A stretch of 24,414 bases of DNA. It comes from an uncultured Lachnospiraceae bacterium. Lineage in GTDB: Bacteria > Bacillota > Clostridia > Lachnospirales > Lachnospiraceae. This document shows positions 16,494 through 24,333 of this stretch, piece by piece. The notes beneath the pieces are model-generated. The model was given only the letters and a program-made list of their open reading frames with translations. It was not told the DNA's origin and ran no database searches. The stretch spans positions 1 to 24,414 of the forward strand of contig CAJUES010000051.1 of assembly GCA_910585765.1 (NCBI GenBank). Reading direction: 5' to 3'. The position numbers and the translations under genes are program-made. The stretch's first letter is position 1. Each line of letters opens with the position of its first letter.

Positions 16494-17087
16494 ATGTATA
16501 CATATGGATATTTGTTTTACATACCAGTCAATTTGATGCTTATACTCGTTTTTGGGATCAAAGGAATCCTTCAAGAGAGAAAAAAGGGATATTATTTCTT
16601 TGTGTTCATTTTGGGGATCTACCTGAATTTTCTGATCGACAAGGCATTTTTCCCGATCTTTACGGATGGCGCTGCGTATTATACATCGCTTGCGGATCAT
16701 GTGAATCTGGATGTGACCAGCCTGTTTGGCTATACACTTTATCAGATCATCGGTAATCTGGCGTTGACATTTCCGATGGGTATCCTTCTGGCATTTGTCA
16801 TGGATTGCAGAAACAGTGTCAGAACAGGCTGTTCGGTGCTGCTCTCTGTACTGATCGAGTTTGTGCAGTTACTGATGATCATTTCGCTTCATTTGACCGA
16901 TGTCTGTTTTGATGTGAATGATATTCTGTTGAATACTGCAGGGTGCCTGTGCGGAAATGCCGTATTTTATATATTCTGCAGGATGGATGCCCGTATGCAG
17001 GGACAAAGATGCAGTGATACAGTGATCGGGTACTTTCATCAGGTGTGCAGGAAGTGTGCAGGTGTCAGCTTAACAAAACCTTACTGA
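16494..17087 (+). CDS. VanZ-family membrane protein
   Basis: A 197-residue protein with about five hydrophobic segments. The typical VanZ features are IGNLALTFPMGILLAF, a late IEFVQLLM, and VCFDVNDILLNTAGCLCG, matching the family's conserved IExxQ and D-x-x-D-x-x-x-N-x-x-G motif. ACAGGAGG lies 6 bases before the ATG. The family founder raises low-level teicoplanin resistance; most members have no known function. It probably shares a transcript with the SH3b gene, which hints at a cell-envelope role. Confidence 0.85.
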   Translation: MYTYGYLFYIPVNLMLILVFGIKGILQERKKGYYFFVFILGIYLNFLIDKAFFPIFTDGAAYYTSLADHVNLDVTSLFGYTLYQIIGNLALTFPMGILLAFVMDCRNSVRTGCSVLLSVLIEFVQLLMIISLHLTDVCFDVNDILLNTAGCLCGNAVFYIFCRMDARMQGQRCSDTVIGYFHQVCRKCAGVSLTKPY

Positions 17088-17124
17088 TTTTCAGATGTGA
17101 ATTCTGAATATTGGTAAGGTTTTT
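17075..17124 (+). terminator. Rho-independent terminator after the VanZ gene
   Basis: AAAACCTTAC (17075-17084) pairs with GTAAGGTTTT (17114-17123); the loop contains a second stem, TTCAG/CTGAA. The outer stem covers the last codons and stop of the VanZ gene, and its 3' arm runs into a T-run. Confidence 0.7.
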
Positions 17125-17262
17125 AATGTTCATTTTTCAGAAAGCAAGACTAAAGAAAATCCGATGAGAGCATTTGCCGGAGAAAGTAAGGCAAGGAGCA
17201 CAAGCCCTGTCCGAACAGCAATATTTTGATTTCATACAGTGGAGACAGTTGTCAAAGGAGCA

Positions 17263-17291
17263 TTGAAATGGAAGAATGATCATGATAGAAT
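17263..17291 (+). promoter_or_regulatory. Promoter of the three-gene cassette
   Basis: TTGAAA (17263-17268), a 17-bp spacer and TAGAAT (17286-17291): each box matches sigma-A consensus at five of six positions. It is about 55 bp upstream of the ATPase start, so the cassette carries its own promoter. Confidence 0.55.
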
Positions 17292-17298
17292 GTATAAA

Positions 17299-17315
17299 AG
17301 TGTCCAATGTACACT
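17299..17315. promoter_or_regulatory. Inverted repeat at the cassette transcription start
   Basis: AGTGT-CCAATGT-ACACT begins 7 bp after the -10 box, overlapping the predicted transcription start. It would suit a repressor operator, but arms of 5 bp are short and could be chance. No regulator gene is in the cassette. Confidence 0.25.
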
Positions 17316-17347
17316 ACGGATTTAAAAATCAGAGGGGATGAATTATA

Positions 17348-18646
17348 TTGGTGTTGCATGTAAAAATCAGAAATTTTGGCAGGGTGGAGTCTGCGGATAT
17401 AACATTAAATGATCTGATTGTTTTTGTTGGGAACAACAATAGTGGCAAAACAATGATCATGCAGTTAATTTATGGAATCAGGAAAGAATTGGAAAATTTT
17501 TTACCACCGGTTTGCGGAATAAAGCAGTCTGAGTTAAATGGGCAGCTTCTAATTCGGTGTGATCAGGGCTGGTATAAGGAAGTAGAGTTAAAGATAAACA
17601 AATATCTGGATGAAAATAAGTCGCGGATTATTATGGATATTTTTGGTGTTTCGATTTTTGTCGGACAGATAGAGGTGGAATTGGAGAGTGATGAAGCCGA
17701 ATATTTTGTGAGTAGCATCTCTGGGTATCGAAACATAGATGCATTAGGACAGGAAAAAGGAATTAACATTGATATTCTGCAGTATAAAAATGGAGAAAAT
17801 GCGAAGTCCTTTGCAAATCAGGTCTCTGTTTTGGATTACCCGGATGGTGCGGTGATGAAGGCATTAAAAATTGTTTGGAGAATCATTTTGTGCGGAAAAA
17901 ATACGATGGATTCGGGACAACTTTTTTTGCCGGCATCACGTTCCGGACTGCAGTTATTGTACAAATATTATTTTGCGGGCGAGGCTGCGGGCAGCTTGGT
18001 AACGCCGGTAAAAGAGTTTCTGCGCTTTCTTCAGCTTTATGCCGAGGACAGTCAGTTGAATGAAGCAAGAAGTGTTTTATTGGAGTTTGGTGAGAAATAT
18101 CTTTTATATGGAAAGGTAATTCAACGGGGAGATGAGACGTTTTATGTTGACTCGCAGGAGAGCAGGGAGATCCCACTGCATATTGCATCTTCTATGATTC
18201 ATGAGCTGACGCCTTTTGTGAAAGCGCTGAATGCGACACAGCGTATAGACTGGTTATACTGTGATGAAGTGGAGAACAGCCTCCATCCACTGCTCCAGAG
18301 GGAGATGGCACGATGGCTGATCCGGATGGTGAATGCGGGAATGCATGTGATAATAAGCTCACACAGTGATACAATGGCGAGTCGGCTAAACAATTTGTTC
18401 ATGCTTACGCAGTCATATAGGAAAAATGCCGATTATAAAATATTGTCGGAACTGGAGCTGGTAGATGCTGATTTGTTGCGTCCAGATGTTGCGGTGTGCG
18501 TATACGAATTTAGAAATGTGAAGCCGGGTAAAACGATAGTTGAAAAACTGGAATTTATAAGTTATCCATTGATGGGATATGATTTTCAGCTTTTTGGTAG
18601 AAATCTTGACAAGCTTTATGATGAAGCAGATAGAATTACGAGATAA
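17348..18646 (+). CDS. OLD/AAA-type (AAA_15/AAA_21-like) ATPase of a defence cassette
   Basis: A 432-residue ABC-fold ATPase of the SMC/OLD type. Walker A is GNNNSGKT (residues 28-35), directly after the N-terminal strands VKIRNFGRVESADITL. The signature-like segment SSMIHELTPF is at about 281-290, Walker B WLYCDEVENSLHP has D306 and E307, and the switch histidine is H339 in IISSHSD. There is no C-terminal TOPRIM nuclease, unlike full OLD proteins: after the ATPase core about 90 residues remain (GYDFQLFGRNLDKLYDEA). The start is TTG 17348 (or GTG 17351), with AGGGG 10 bases upstream; no ATG is available. It probably dimerises on ATP and acts as sensor or switch for the two downstream proteins, as ATPases do in Gabija- or PARIS-like systems (analogy). 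Confidence 0.85.
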   Translation: MVLHVKIRNFGRVESADITLNDLIVFVGNNNSGKTMIMQLIYGIRKELENFLPPVCGIKQSELNGQLLIRCDQGWYKEVELKINKYLDENKSRIIMDIFGVSIFVGQIEVELESDEAEYFVSSISGYRNIDALGQEKGINIDILQYKNGENAKSFANQVSVLDYPDGAVMKALKIVWRIILCGKNTMDSGQLFLPASRSGLQLLYKYYFAGEAAGSLVTPVKEFLRFLQLYAEDSQLNEARSVLLEFGEKYLLYGKVIQRGDETFYVDSQESREIPLHIASSMIHELTPFVKALNATQRIDWLYCDEVENSLHPLLQREMARWLIRMVNAGMHVIISSHSDTMASRLNNLFMLTQSYRKNADYKILSELELVDADLLRPDVAVCVYEFRNVKPGKTIVEKLEFISYPLMGYDFQLFGRNLDKLYDEADRITR

Positions 18647-18684
18647 GGAACAGCCATAGATATAGATTAGTTACGGAGGCTAAA

Positions 18685-19368
18685 ATGACAATAAAAGCGC
18701 GAAGGTTAAAAGAGTGCGAGATGCCGGGAAGGACGGAATTGTACGAAGTGGCTAATTCCCGTGAGATTGTGACAGAGGAAAAGCAGAGCGATGGAAGCCT
18801 GGATCAGGTGATCTTAAAATACGTTGTGGAAGAAGGAGATGTGGGATATTTTGCAAAGGAATATAGTCCTCATAACATACAAAAAACAGGGGCGAAGGTC
18901 ATCGATATTACAGCGGTAATGCTATGTCATAAAAAGAAGTGCATCAGGTGGCATTTATATGATATTAAGGATGCACTGGCAGGGGAAAATACAGTGGTTA
19001 AGCTTTATGATCAGTGGAATGCAGGATTACAATATCTGTATAATAATATTTTGAAAACAACACCTGAATATAAGATGATGTCGGATTTAGGGGTAGTTAC
19101 AAGGTGTTATGATAAAGAGAGAATGGAACGTCTCAGAAATCAATACAAGGAACTTTGCGAGGAGGTCGAAAATTATTCACAGAGAATGACACTGGCACAG
19201 CGGAAAAAGCGAATCAATATTTCAAAGTACCGGGGAATACTTATGGCTGTCGAGGCAATTTTGGACGGGAGGTTTCGGGCGGAAAGCGGAAATAATACAT
19301 ATGAAATTCATATTAAGCAAATGCAGTGTGAAACTGGACAAATTTATAAAGCGGAAATTTCTGTGTAA
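18685..19368 (+). CDS. Unrecognised defence-cassette protein, possible PD-(D/E)xK-like
   Basis: A 227-residue protein; GGAGG at 18676-18680 and ATG 18685 are well spaced. I recognise no family. Residues 44-95 alternate strand-like segments and end in IRWHLYDIK. Together with VIDI (D74) this gives D74...D93-x-K95, compatible with the acidic half-motifs of PD-(D/E)xK nucleases. That is a weak pattern and unproven. Residues about 140-185 are charged and helical (KERMERLRNQYKELCEEVEN). It has no membrane segment or signal, so it is cytoplasmic. It lies 38 bp after the ATPase and 15 bp before the AIPR gene, so the three are surely co-transcribed and probably form one system. Confidence 0.7.
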   Translation: MTIKARRLKECEMPGRTELYEVANSREIVTEEKQSDGSLDQVILKYVVEEGDVGYFAKEYSPHNIQKTGAKVIDITAVMLCHKKKCIRWHLYDIKDALAGENTVVKLYDQWNAGLQYLYNNILKTTPEYKMMSDLGVVTRCYDKERMERLRNQYKELCEEVENYSQRMTLAQRKKRINISKYRGILMAVEAILDGRFRAESGNNTYEIHIKQMQCETGQIYKAEISV

Positions 19369-19383
19369 GAGAGGAATTATATA

Positions 19384-21291
19384 ATGCGGAATATATTAAA
19401 TGTGAAATTTGAAAAGTTTATTGAAGATTTTAATTTGCAGGATGGGTCAAAAGATGCAAACTGGAAAAGGTTTGTTAATTATCATTTTTTTTCGCAATTT
19501 CAGCCTGGGCGTCTTGATACGGACGCTGATTTACTGGATCAGATATGCGTTGAGGTTTCCTGGTATTCACAGATACACGGAGTCCTTTTTCTGTTGAATG
19601 ACCAGATACTCAGTGAGGTGCAGGATATAGATGATATTTTGCAGCGGGATCAGAAGGGATTGTTGGAATTGTACTTTCTGACACATGGCAACATGGACCG
19701 TTTTGTGGAGCAGTTGGAGAGGTTGTTTCATACACTGGATGTTATAGAAAAAAAAGAGGGGTGGCTTAAACTCCTGGCGTATGCGATGTCGAAGGAAACT
19801 GTCCTGAGATGGAAAGACAACCCGGTTCTTAAGATAGTATCATATCAAAATATGGATAAAAAAGGCAAATTAGGCTTTAGTGATCGTTTCAGCCAAAGTT
19901 TTTCGAATATAGACTATATCAGGATTGATGAAAAGCGTCTGCAGAAGATCATTAATTCTAATGAGAACAGTTATCAGGCCGAAGTGGAGTGCAAATCGGC
20001 GTTGTTAATACCCAGTGAGGGAAAGAAGTTAGGGAACGCATATATTTTGTGCATGTCTGCGCAGGAGCTGATAAAATTGATGACAACTTCAGATGGATTG
20101 CTACGGCGCAATATGTTTGAGGACAATGTGAGGGATTCGCAGGGATTTTCAACTGTAAATCAGGAAATACTGTCAACATTGAAAACATATCCAGAGCGTT
20201 TTGTTTTGTTTAATAATGGGATTACGATTGTCTGCCGAAGTGTTAAAATTGAAAATGGAAGATATGTGTTGGAAAACCCTCAGATTGTGAATGGCTGTCA
20301 GACATGTAACATGATCTATCAGGCGTACAGCGGTGGTATGGATTTTGAGGGAGTTCAGATCATTGCGAAAATTATAGGAACGGATATGGTAGATGTGACA
20401 CAAGGAATTGTAAGGGGTGCGAACAGGCAGAATATCGTTTATGAGGAAGCATTTGAAACAATCCGGGAGTTTCATAAAAATATTGAGAAGTATTTTGAGA
20501 TTAATCAGGTGAATGGATACCAGAAAATATATTATGAGAGACGATCTAAACAGTATGCGGCATTTTCGCAGATTAAGCCGTATCAGAAAATCAGTTTTCG
20601 CGGGCTGATCCAAAGTATGGTCGCATTGTTCCTGAATCATGTGGAAGATAGTCATAAGCATGAATACACATTGCTAAAAGACTATAAAGATATTCTATTT
20701 GTTGATACACATTCCTGCCAGCCATATTATTTGGCAGCTTTTTTTTATCTGAATGTAGATGTGCTTTTCAGAAGTAAAAAATTGCCAAAGGAGTTAAGCA
20801 GTTACAAAATGCATATTATGTTACTGATCAAAGAAATGAAAGGTGGTGTTTCACCAGATTTGTCATCAGATGATATTGATCAATACTGCGAGCGAGTATT
20901 GAAAGTTTTGGAAAATAAACGATTAGAGCAATATGCATTAGAGGCATGCAGGAAATTTGAGGAAATAAGAGCAAAGTGGATCGCCTTAAAAGGGGAACAA
21001 TATAAATATGGTATTAAGGATAGTGCGGATTTTAGGGGATTTCTTATTAAGGAAATTCATGGCATATCAGAACATCATGATGCGGAAAAATTGTATACGG
21101 GATATGTAATGAACATAGATCTGGACAAACACAATACTCTTTTTGGTTTTATTGAGCATACGCCTAATAATATTTTTTTTCATGAATTTGATAATCCCGC
21201 TATTGATCGTTCGTATATTGGAAAAAGGGTCTGTTATAAGATTGTACGCAGTGATGGTCAGGAAAGGGCTGTTAACGTGCGGCTTATTTAG
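19384..21291 (+). CDS. AIPR (abortive phage resistance) protein with C-terminal cold-shock domain
   Basis: A 635-residue protein; GAGAGGAATTATATA precedes the ATG. The AIPR (PF10592) hallmark lies at about residues 240-305: MFEDNVRDSQGFSTVNQEI, RFVLFNNGITIVC and NPQIVNGCQT, matching the family pattern FxxNVRxxxG...NNGITI...NPQIVNGxQT. AIPR proteins are linked to abortive infection, but their biochemistry is poorly known. Residues about 568-635 form a cold-shock domain with the two RNA-binding motifs FGFI (587-590) and IFFH (597-600), then GKRVCYKIVRSDGQERAVNV. The cold-shock fold binds single-stranded RNA or DNA, so this fusion would tether AIPR to nucleic acid. Last gene of the cassette; TAG is followed at once by the broken regulator in the same frame. 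Confidence 0.85.
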   Translation: MRNILNVKFEKFIEDFNLQDGSKDANWKRFVNYHFFSQFQPGRLDTDADLLDQICVEVSWYSQIHGVLFLLNDQILSEVQDIDDILQRDQKGLLELYFLTHGNMDRFVEQLERLFHTLDVIEKKEGWLKLLAYAMSKETVLRWKDNPVLKIVSYQNMDKKGKLGFSDRFSQSFSNIDYIRIDEKRLQKIINSNENSYQAEVECKSALLIPSEGKKLGNAYILCMSAQELIKLMTTSDGLLRRNMFEDNVRDSQGFSTVNQEILSTLKTYPERFVLFNNGITIVCRSVKIENGRYVLENPQIVNGCQTCNMIYQAYSGGMDFEGVQIIAKIIGTDMVDVTQGIVRGANRQNIVYEEAFETIREFHKNIEKYFEINQVNGYQKIYYERRSKQYAAFSQIKPYQKISFRGLIQSMVALFLNHVEDSHKHEYTLLKDYKDILFVDTHSCQPYYLAAFFYLNVDVLFRSKKLPKELSSYKMHIMLLIKEMKGGVSPDLSSDDIDQYCERVLKVLENKRLEQYALEACRKFEEIRAKWIALKGEQYKYGIKDSADFRGFLIKEIHGISEHHDAEKLYTGYVMNIDLDKHNTLFGFIEHTPNNIFFHEFDNPAIDRSYIGKRVCYKIVRSDGQERAVNVRLI

Positions 21292-21882
21292 CGGGCGGCG
21301 GGGGAGTTTCTGGAGAATCGGGATTATGACCTGATCGTGCTTGACGTGAACTTGCCTGACGGGAGCGGTTTTGATCTCTGTAGGGAGATCAGGGGGTGCC
21401 GGCCGGATACTGCCGTGATCTTTCTGACTGCAAATGATATGGAGAGCGATATGCTCAGGGGTTATGAGCTGGGGGCGGACGACTATGTGACAAAGCCGTT
21501 TCATATGAGTGTCTTTCAGAAGAAACTGGCGGCGCTGCTGAACCGGATCGTCAGACAGACCGGCGGGGACTGTTACGATGACGGTATCTTGTCTGTCAAT
21601 TTCTCTGGGATGACCGCGGAACTTGCAGGGGATCCGTTGGCGCTCACGCCGCTGGAATACCGCCTCCTGAAGATCTGGACAAAAAATCCGCAGGTGGTCC
21701 TGACACGGCAGATCCTGCTCGAAAAGCTGTGGGATATCGATGAGAATTTTGTCGACGAACATGCCCTGACTGTCGCGGTGAGCAGGGTGCGCAATAAGAT
21801 CGAGGCAGGCGGGCAGACACGGACAAGGGGATCGCGGAGGTTCATCACGGGACAGTATTCAGGTGCTTTTACAGGGGGGTAA
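21292..21882 (+). pseudogene. OmpR-family response regulator, 5'-truncated
   Basis: Coding sequence for a receiver/winged-helix regulator begins directly after the AIPR stop codon, with no start of its own apart from an internal GTG at 21337. It reads RAAGEFLENRDYDLIVLDVN, so the first 35-40 residues, including the acidic pocket, are missing. The phospho-acceptor Asp (LIVLDVNLPDGSG), Lys (YVTKPFH) and the DNA-binding domain (LALTPLEYRLLKIW, VDEHALTVAVSRVRNKIE) remain. The very end (RRFITGQYSGAF) lines up with the usual YIKTVYGMGY but is degraded. It would have controlled the ABC module downstream; a partner kinase is absent. Confidence 0.8.
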
Positions 21883-21894
21883 TTTGTACGATTC

Positions 21895-21912
21895 TTTGTG
21901 ACATTTCTGTGA
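21895..21912. promoter_or_regulatory. Phased TGTGA direct repeats upstream of the ABC module
   Basis: TTTGTGA (21895-21901) and TTCTGTGA (21905-21912) carry TGTGA exactly 11 bp apart, one helical turn, 38 bp before the ABC ATPase start. OmpR-family regulators bind such repeats, and a broken one lies just upstream. The region 21883-21949 holds nothing else. Confidence 0.35.
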
Positions 21913-21949
21913 GGTTTGGTTGTTATCATCATATCATCAAATGTTTTTC

Positions 21950-22420
21950 ATGAGTATTTTGCAGACAACGGATCTCAGAAAATATTACGGTGCGGAGCCG
22001 AATGTCACGAAGGCGCTGGACGGCGTGACGCTCTCCGTCGAGGAAGGGGAATTCGTCGCGATCGTCGGAACTTCCGGCAGCGGCAAGTCCACGCTGCTGA
22101 ACATGATGGGCGGTCTTGACGTGCCGACCGCCGGCAGCGTCAGGGTAAAGGGCAGGGAGCTGGCGAAGCTGAGCGAAGAGCAGCTTACCATTTTCCGCAG
22201 GCGCAGCATCGGCTTTGTCTTTCAGAATTATAATCTTGTCCCTGTGCTGAATGTTTACGAGAATATCGTCCTGCCCATAGAGCTGGACGGCGGTATGGCG
22301 GATCGGCAGTTCATGGACGAGGTCGTGCGCATGCTGGCACTGGAGGATAAGCTGTACAGTATGCCGAATAATCTGTCCGGCGGACAGCAGCAGGAACTGA
22401 CATTCTGCGCCCCGGGGTGA
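21950..22420 (+). pseudogene. BceA/LolD-type ABC ATPase, 3'-truncated
   Basis: It starts at 21950 (MSILQTTDLRKYYG), without a good ribosome site. Walker A GTSGSGKST (about residues 40-48), Q-loop FVFQNYNLVPVLNVYENIVLP and signature LSGGQQQ are normal for the antimicrobial-peptide export and lipoprotein-release family. Right after the signature the frame turns into ELTFCAPG and stops at 156 residues, against roughly 220-255 in the family. Walker B and the switch histidine are lost, so it cannot hydrolyse ATP normally. The break is a deletion that joins it out of frame to the permease gene. Confidence 0.88.
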
Positions 22421-24333
22421 ATGAGATCACCACCACGGATCTGGCGCTGAAGGCTTTGGGAGTAGAGCCCGCGATCGGTGCGTCGGTTCCCGTGAAATTT
22501 GAGATACGCGGACAGACATATCACTATGATATGGTGCTTTCCGGCTGGTGGGATGCCGGCAATGACACAGTCAGCCTGATGGTCGTGTCGGAGCAGTTTG
22601 TAGCGGAGAATCCTGGTCTGTTCCAGAACACATGGGCGGCGCATCGTGAGATGGCAGGTCTTACGTTTTCGGAGGTGGTGCTGAGAGACAAGGTGGATAT
22701 CAGAGGCCAGTTAGAAGCGTTTGTGCGCTCAGTCGGCGGCGATCCCGGCAATATCAACGCGGACAATTTTATCCTCGTCAGTGAGAATCAGATGGCGCAG
22801 GGCATGACAACGATGGATAGCATCCTGTTCGCGGCGGCATCTGTGATGATGTTCGTGGTGTGCGGCTATCTGCTGATCTATAATATATTCGATATCTCCG
22901 TCATGCAGGAGGTGCGGCAGTATGGACTGCTCCGGATGATCGGAGCCTTCCCGCGGCAGATCAAAAATCTCGTAAAGCGACAGGCGTTCTGGATCACCCT
23001 GATCGGACTGCCCATCGGTCTGGCAGGCGGTTTCGCTGCCGATGAACTTTTTTGTGCCGAGCACAGATCGGCGGCACAGGTCTCGACTTCACCGCTGATC
23101 TTTGTCATCGCCTCGTTGTTTACGATCGTGACAGTGTATATCAGTACGCGCAAGCCCGTGAAAAAGGCGGCAAAAGTATCACCGCCGGAGGCTGTGCGCT
23201 ACACGGAACAGGAAGCGTGCAGAAAACGGTCGGCAAGCCGCACACAGGGAGCGAAGCTGTCCCGCATGGCTTTTTCCAACTTCGGGCGCAACAGACGGCG
23301 TGCTGCATTTATCATGGCCTCCATGCTGCTGTGCCTTGTCCTGGTCAACACAGTGGGGATCATCGTACAGAGCATGGACGAGGAAAAATTTCTCAGCGCC
23401 AGCTCAAAGACGAATTACACGGTCTACAACTCGGCGCTGGCAAATGTCATGAAGGGGGTCAGGCATCACGCCGATGCACTGCCGGCATCGGTCGTCGATC
23501 TCATCAGCCGGCAGCCGGGCGTGGAGAATGGGAGAAGTCTTTACAGAAACACCCTCGACGATGACGGCGTGGCAGTAGATTATGGCTTTGAAGACCTTAT
23601 TATTGAAGATGGATCATGGGAGAATGAGGATGGCAGGAGCTACAGGACTTATGACAGGTATCTGTTGTTTCCTGCACCTGATGCGGAGAATCTTCTTTAT
23701 GGAAATATATATGGGGCTTCCTGGCAGTTTATCGAAGACCTGACGATCTTTGACGGCGAGAAGGATACGGCAGTGCTGCGGCAGAAGATGGCGACGGGAG
23801 ACTATGTGATCCTTGGCTGTGATACGGACAGGGTGACCGGAAAGCCGGCAGAGACACCTTTAACCAGACAGCTTGGGACAGGGGACCTTGTTTCCTTCTA
23901 TAAAAATGGGGAACTGCTTCGGACCTGTACGATCCTCGCACGGGCAAATGTCGTGGGCACGGAAAGAGAGATCCTCACTGCCAACATGACTGAGATGAAT
24001 ATCGGCGGCGATGCGCCGCGCCTGTACATGACTGATGAGATGTTCGGACAGCTCCGCCGCCTGATGGTCTATGAGGGGCTGTACTATGCCGCGGGAGCAT
24101 ATCTGATCGGCGGTGCGGCTGCTGCGGTCTTTGTGCTGACAGTGCTGAGAAATGCCCTGAATTCACCGTCTATGTGGTTCTTCTCCCTGCGCTTTACGCT
24201 GGCGCTGGCCGTGGCGGCGGTCTATCTGCTCCTGGCATCGGTGATCCCTGTGGTCGCACTGCATTGCTGTAATAAGGGGACGGTGGTCGAGCGGCTGGGG
24301 GTTAGGATACTGTCATACATTGCTGTCGGGTAA
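22399..24333 (+). pseudogene. BceB/FtsX-type ABC permease, truncated and internally deleted
   Basis: The permease frame is open from about 22399 (DILRPGVNEITTTDLALKAL); the first possible start is GTG 22417. The N-terminal membrane helix and first outer segment that normally precede this point are absent. Present: an outer region, then FtsX-type helices around VMMFVVCGYLLIYNIFDI (with VMQEVRQYGLLRMIGAFPRQ), ITLIGLPIGLAGGF and PLIFVIASLFTIVTV; a fourth helix MASMLLCLVLVNTVGIIV; a large outer domain; and two last helices. At about 24041-24060 MTDEMFGQLRRLMVYEGLYY joins the outer domain straight to the segment that usually follows the conserved RREFxxxQSxGM helix region, so a second deletion is likely. 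Six helices remain of about ten. Probably non-functional. Confidence 0.8.

Larger units (their letters stand above)
17263..21291 (+). other. AT-rich three-gene defence-type cassette
   Basis: Promoter, ATPase, unknown protein and AIPR-cold-shock protein lie in one direction with gaps of 38 and 15 bp. Base composition and third-codon positions are visibly AT-richer than the flanking genes, suggesting acquisition from another genome. The left edge lies just after the VanZ terminator; the right edge coincides with a response-regulator gene cut at its N-terminus. No integrase, transposase or flanking direct repeat was found by eye. Confidence 0.6.

Noticed and set aside
17088..21300. Transposon or integrase-borne element around the defence cassette
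   Set aside because: No integrase, transposase, terminal inverted repeats or target duplication could be found by eye; the cassette is described as an island of unknown origin.
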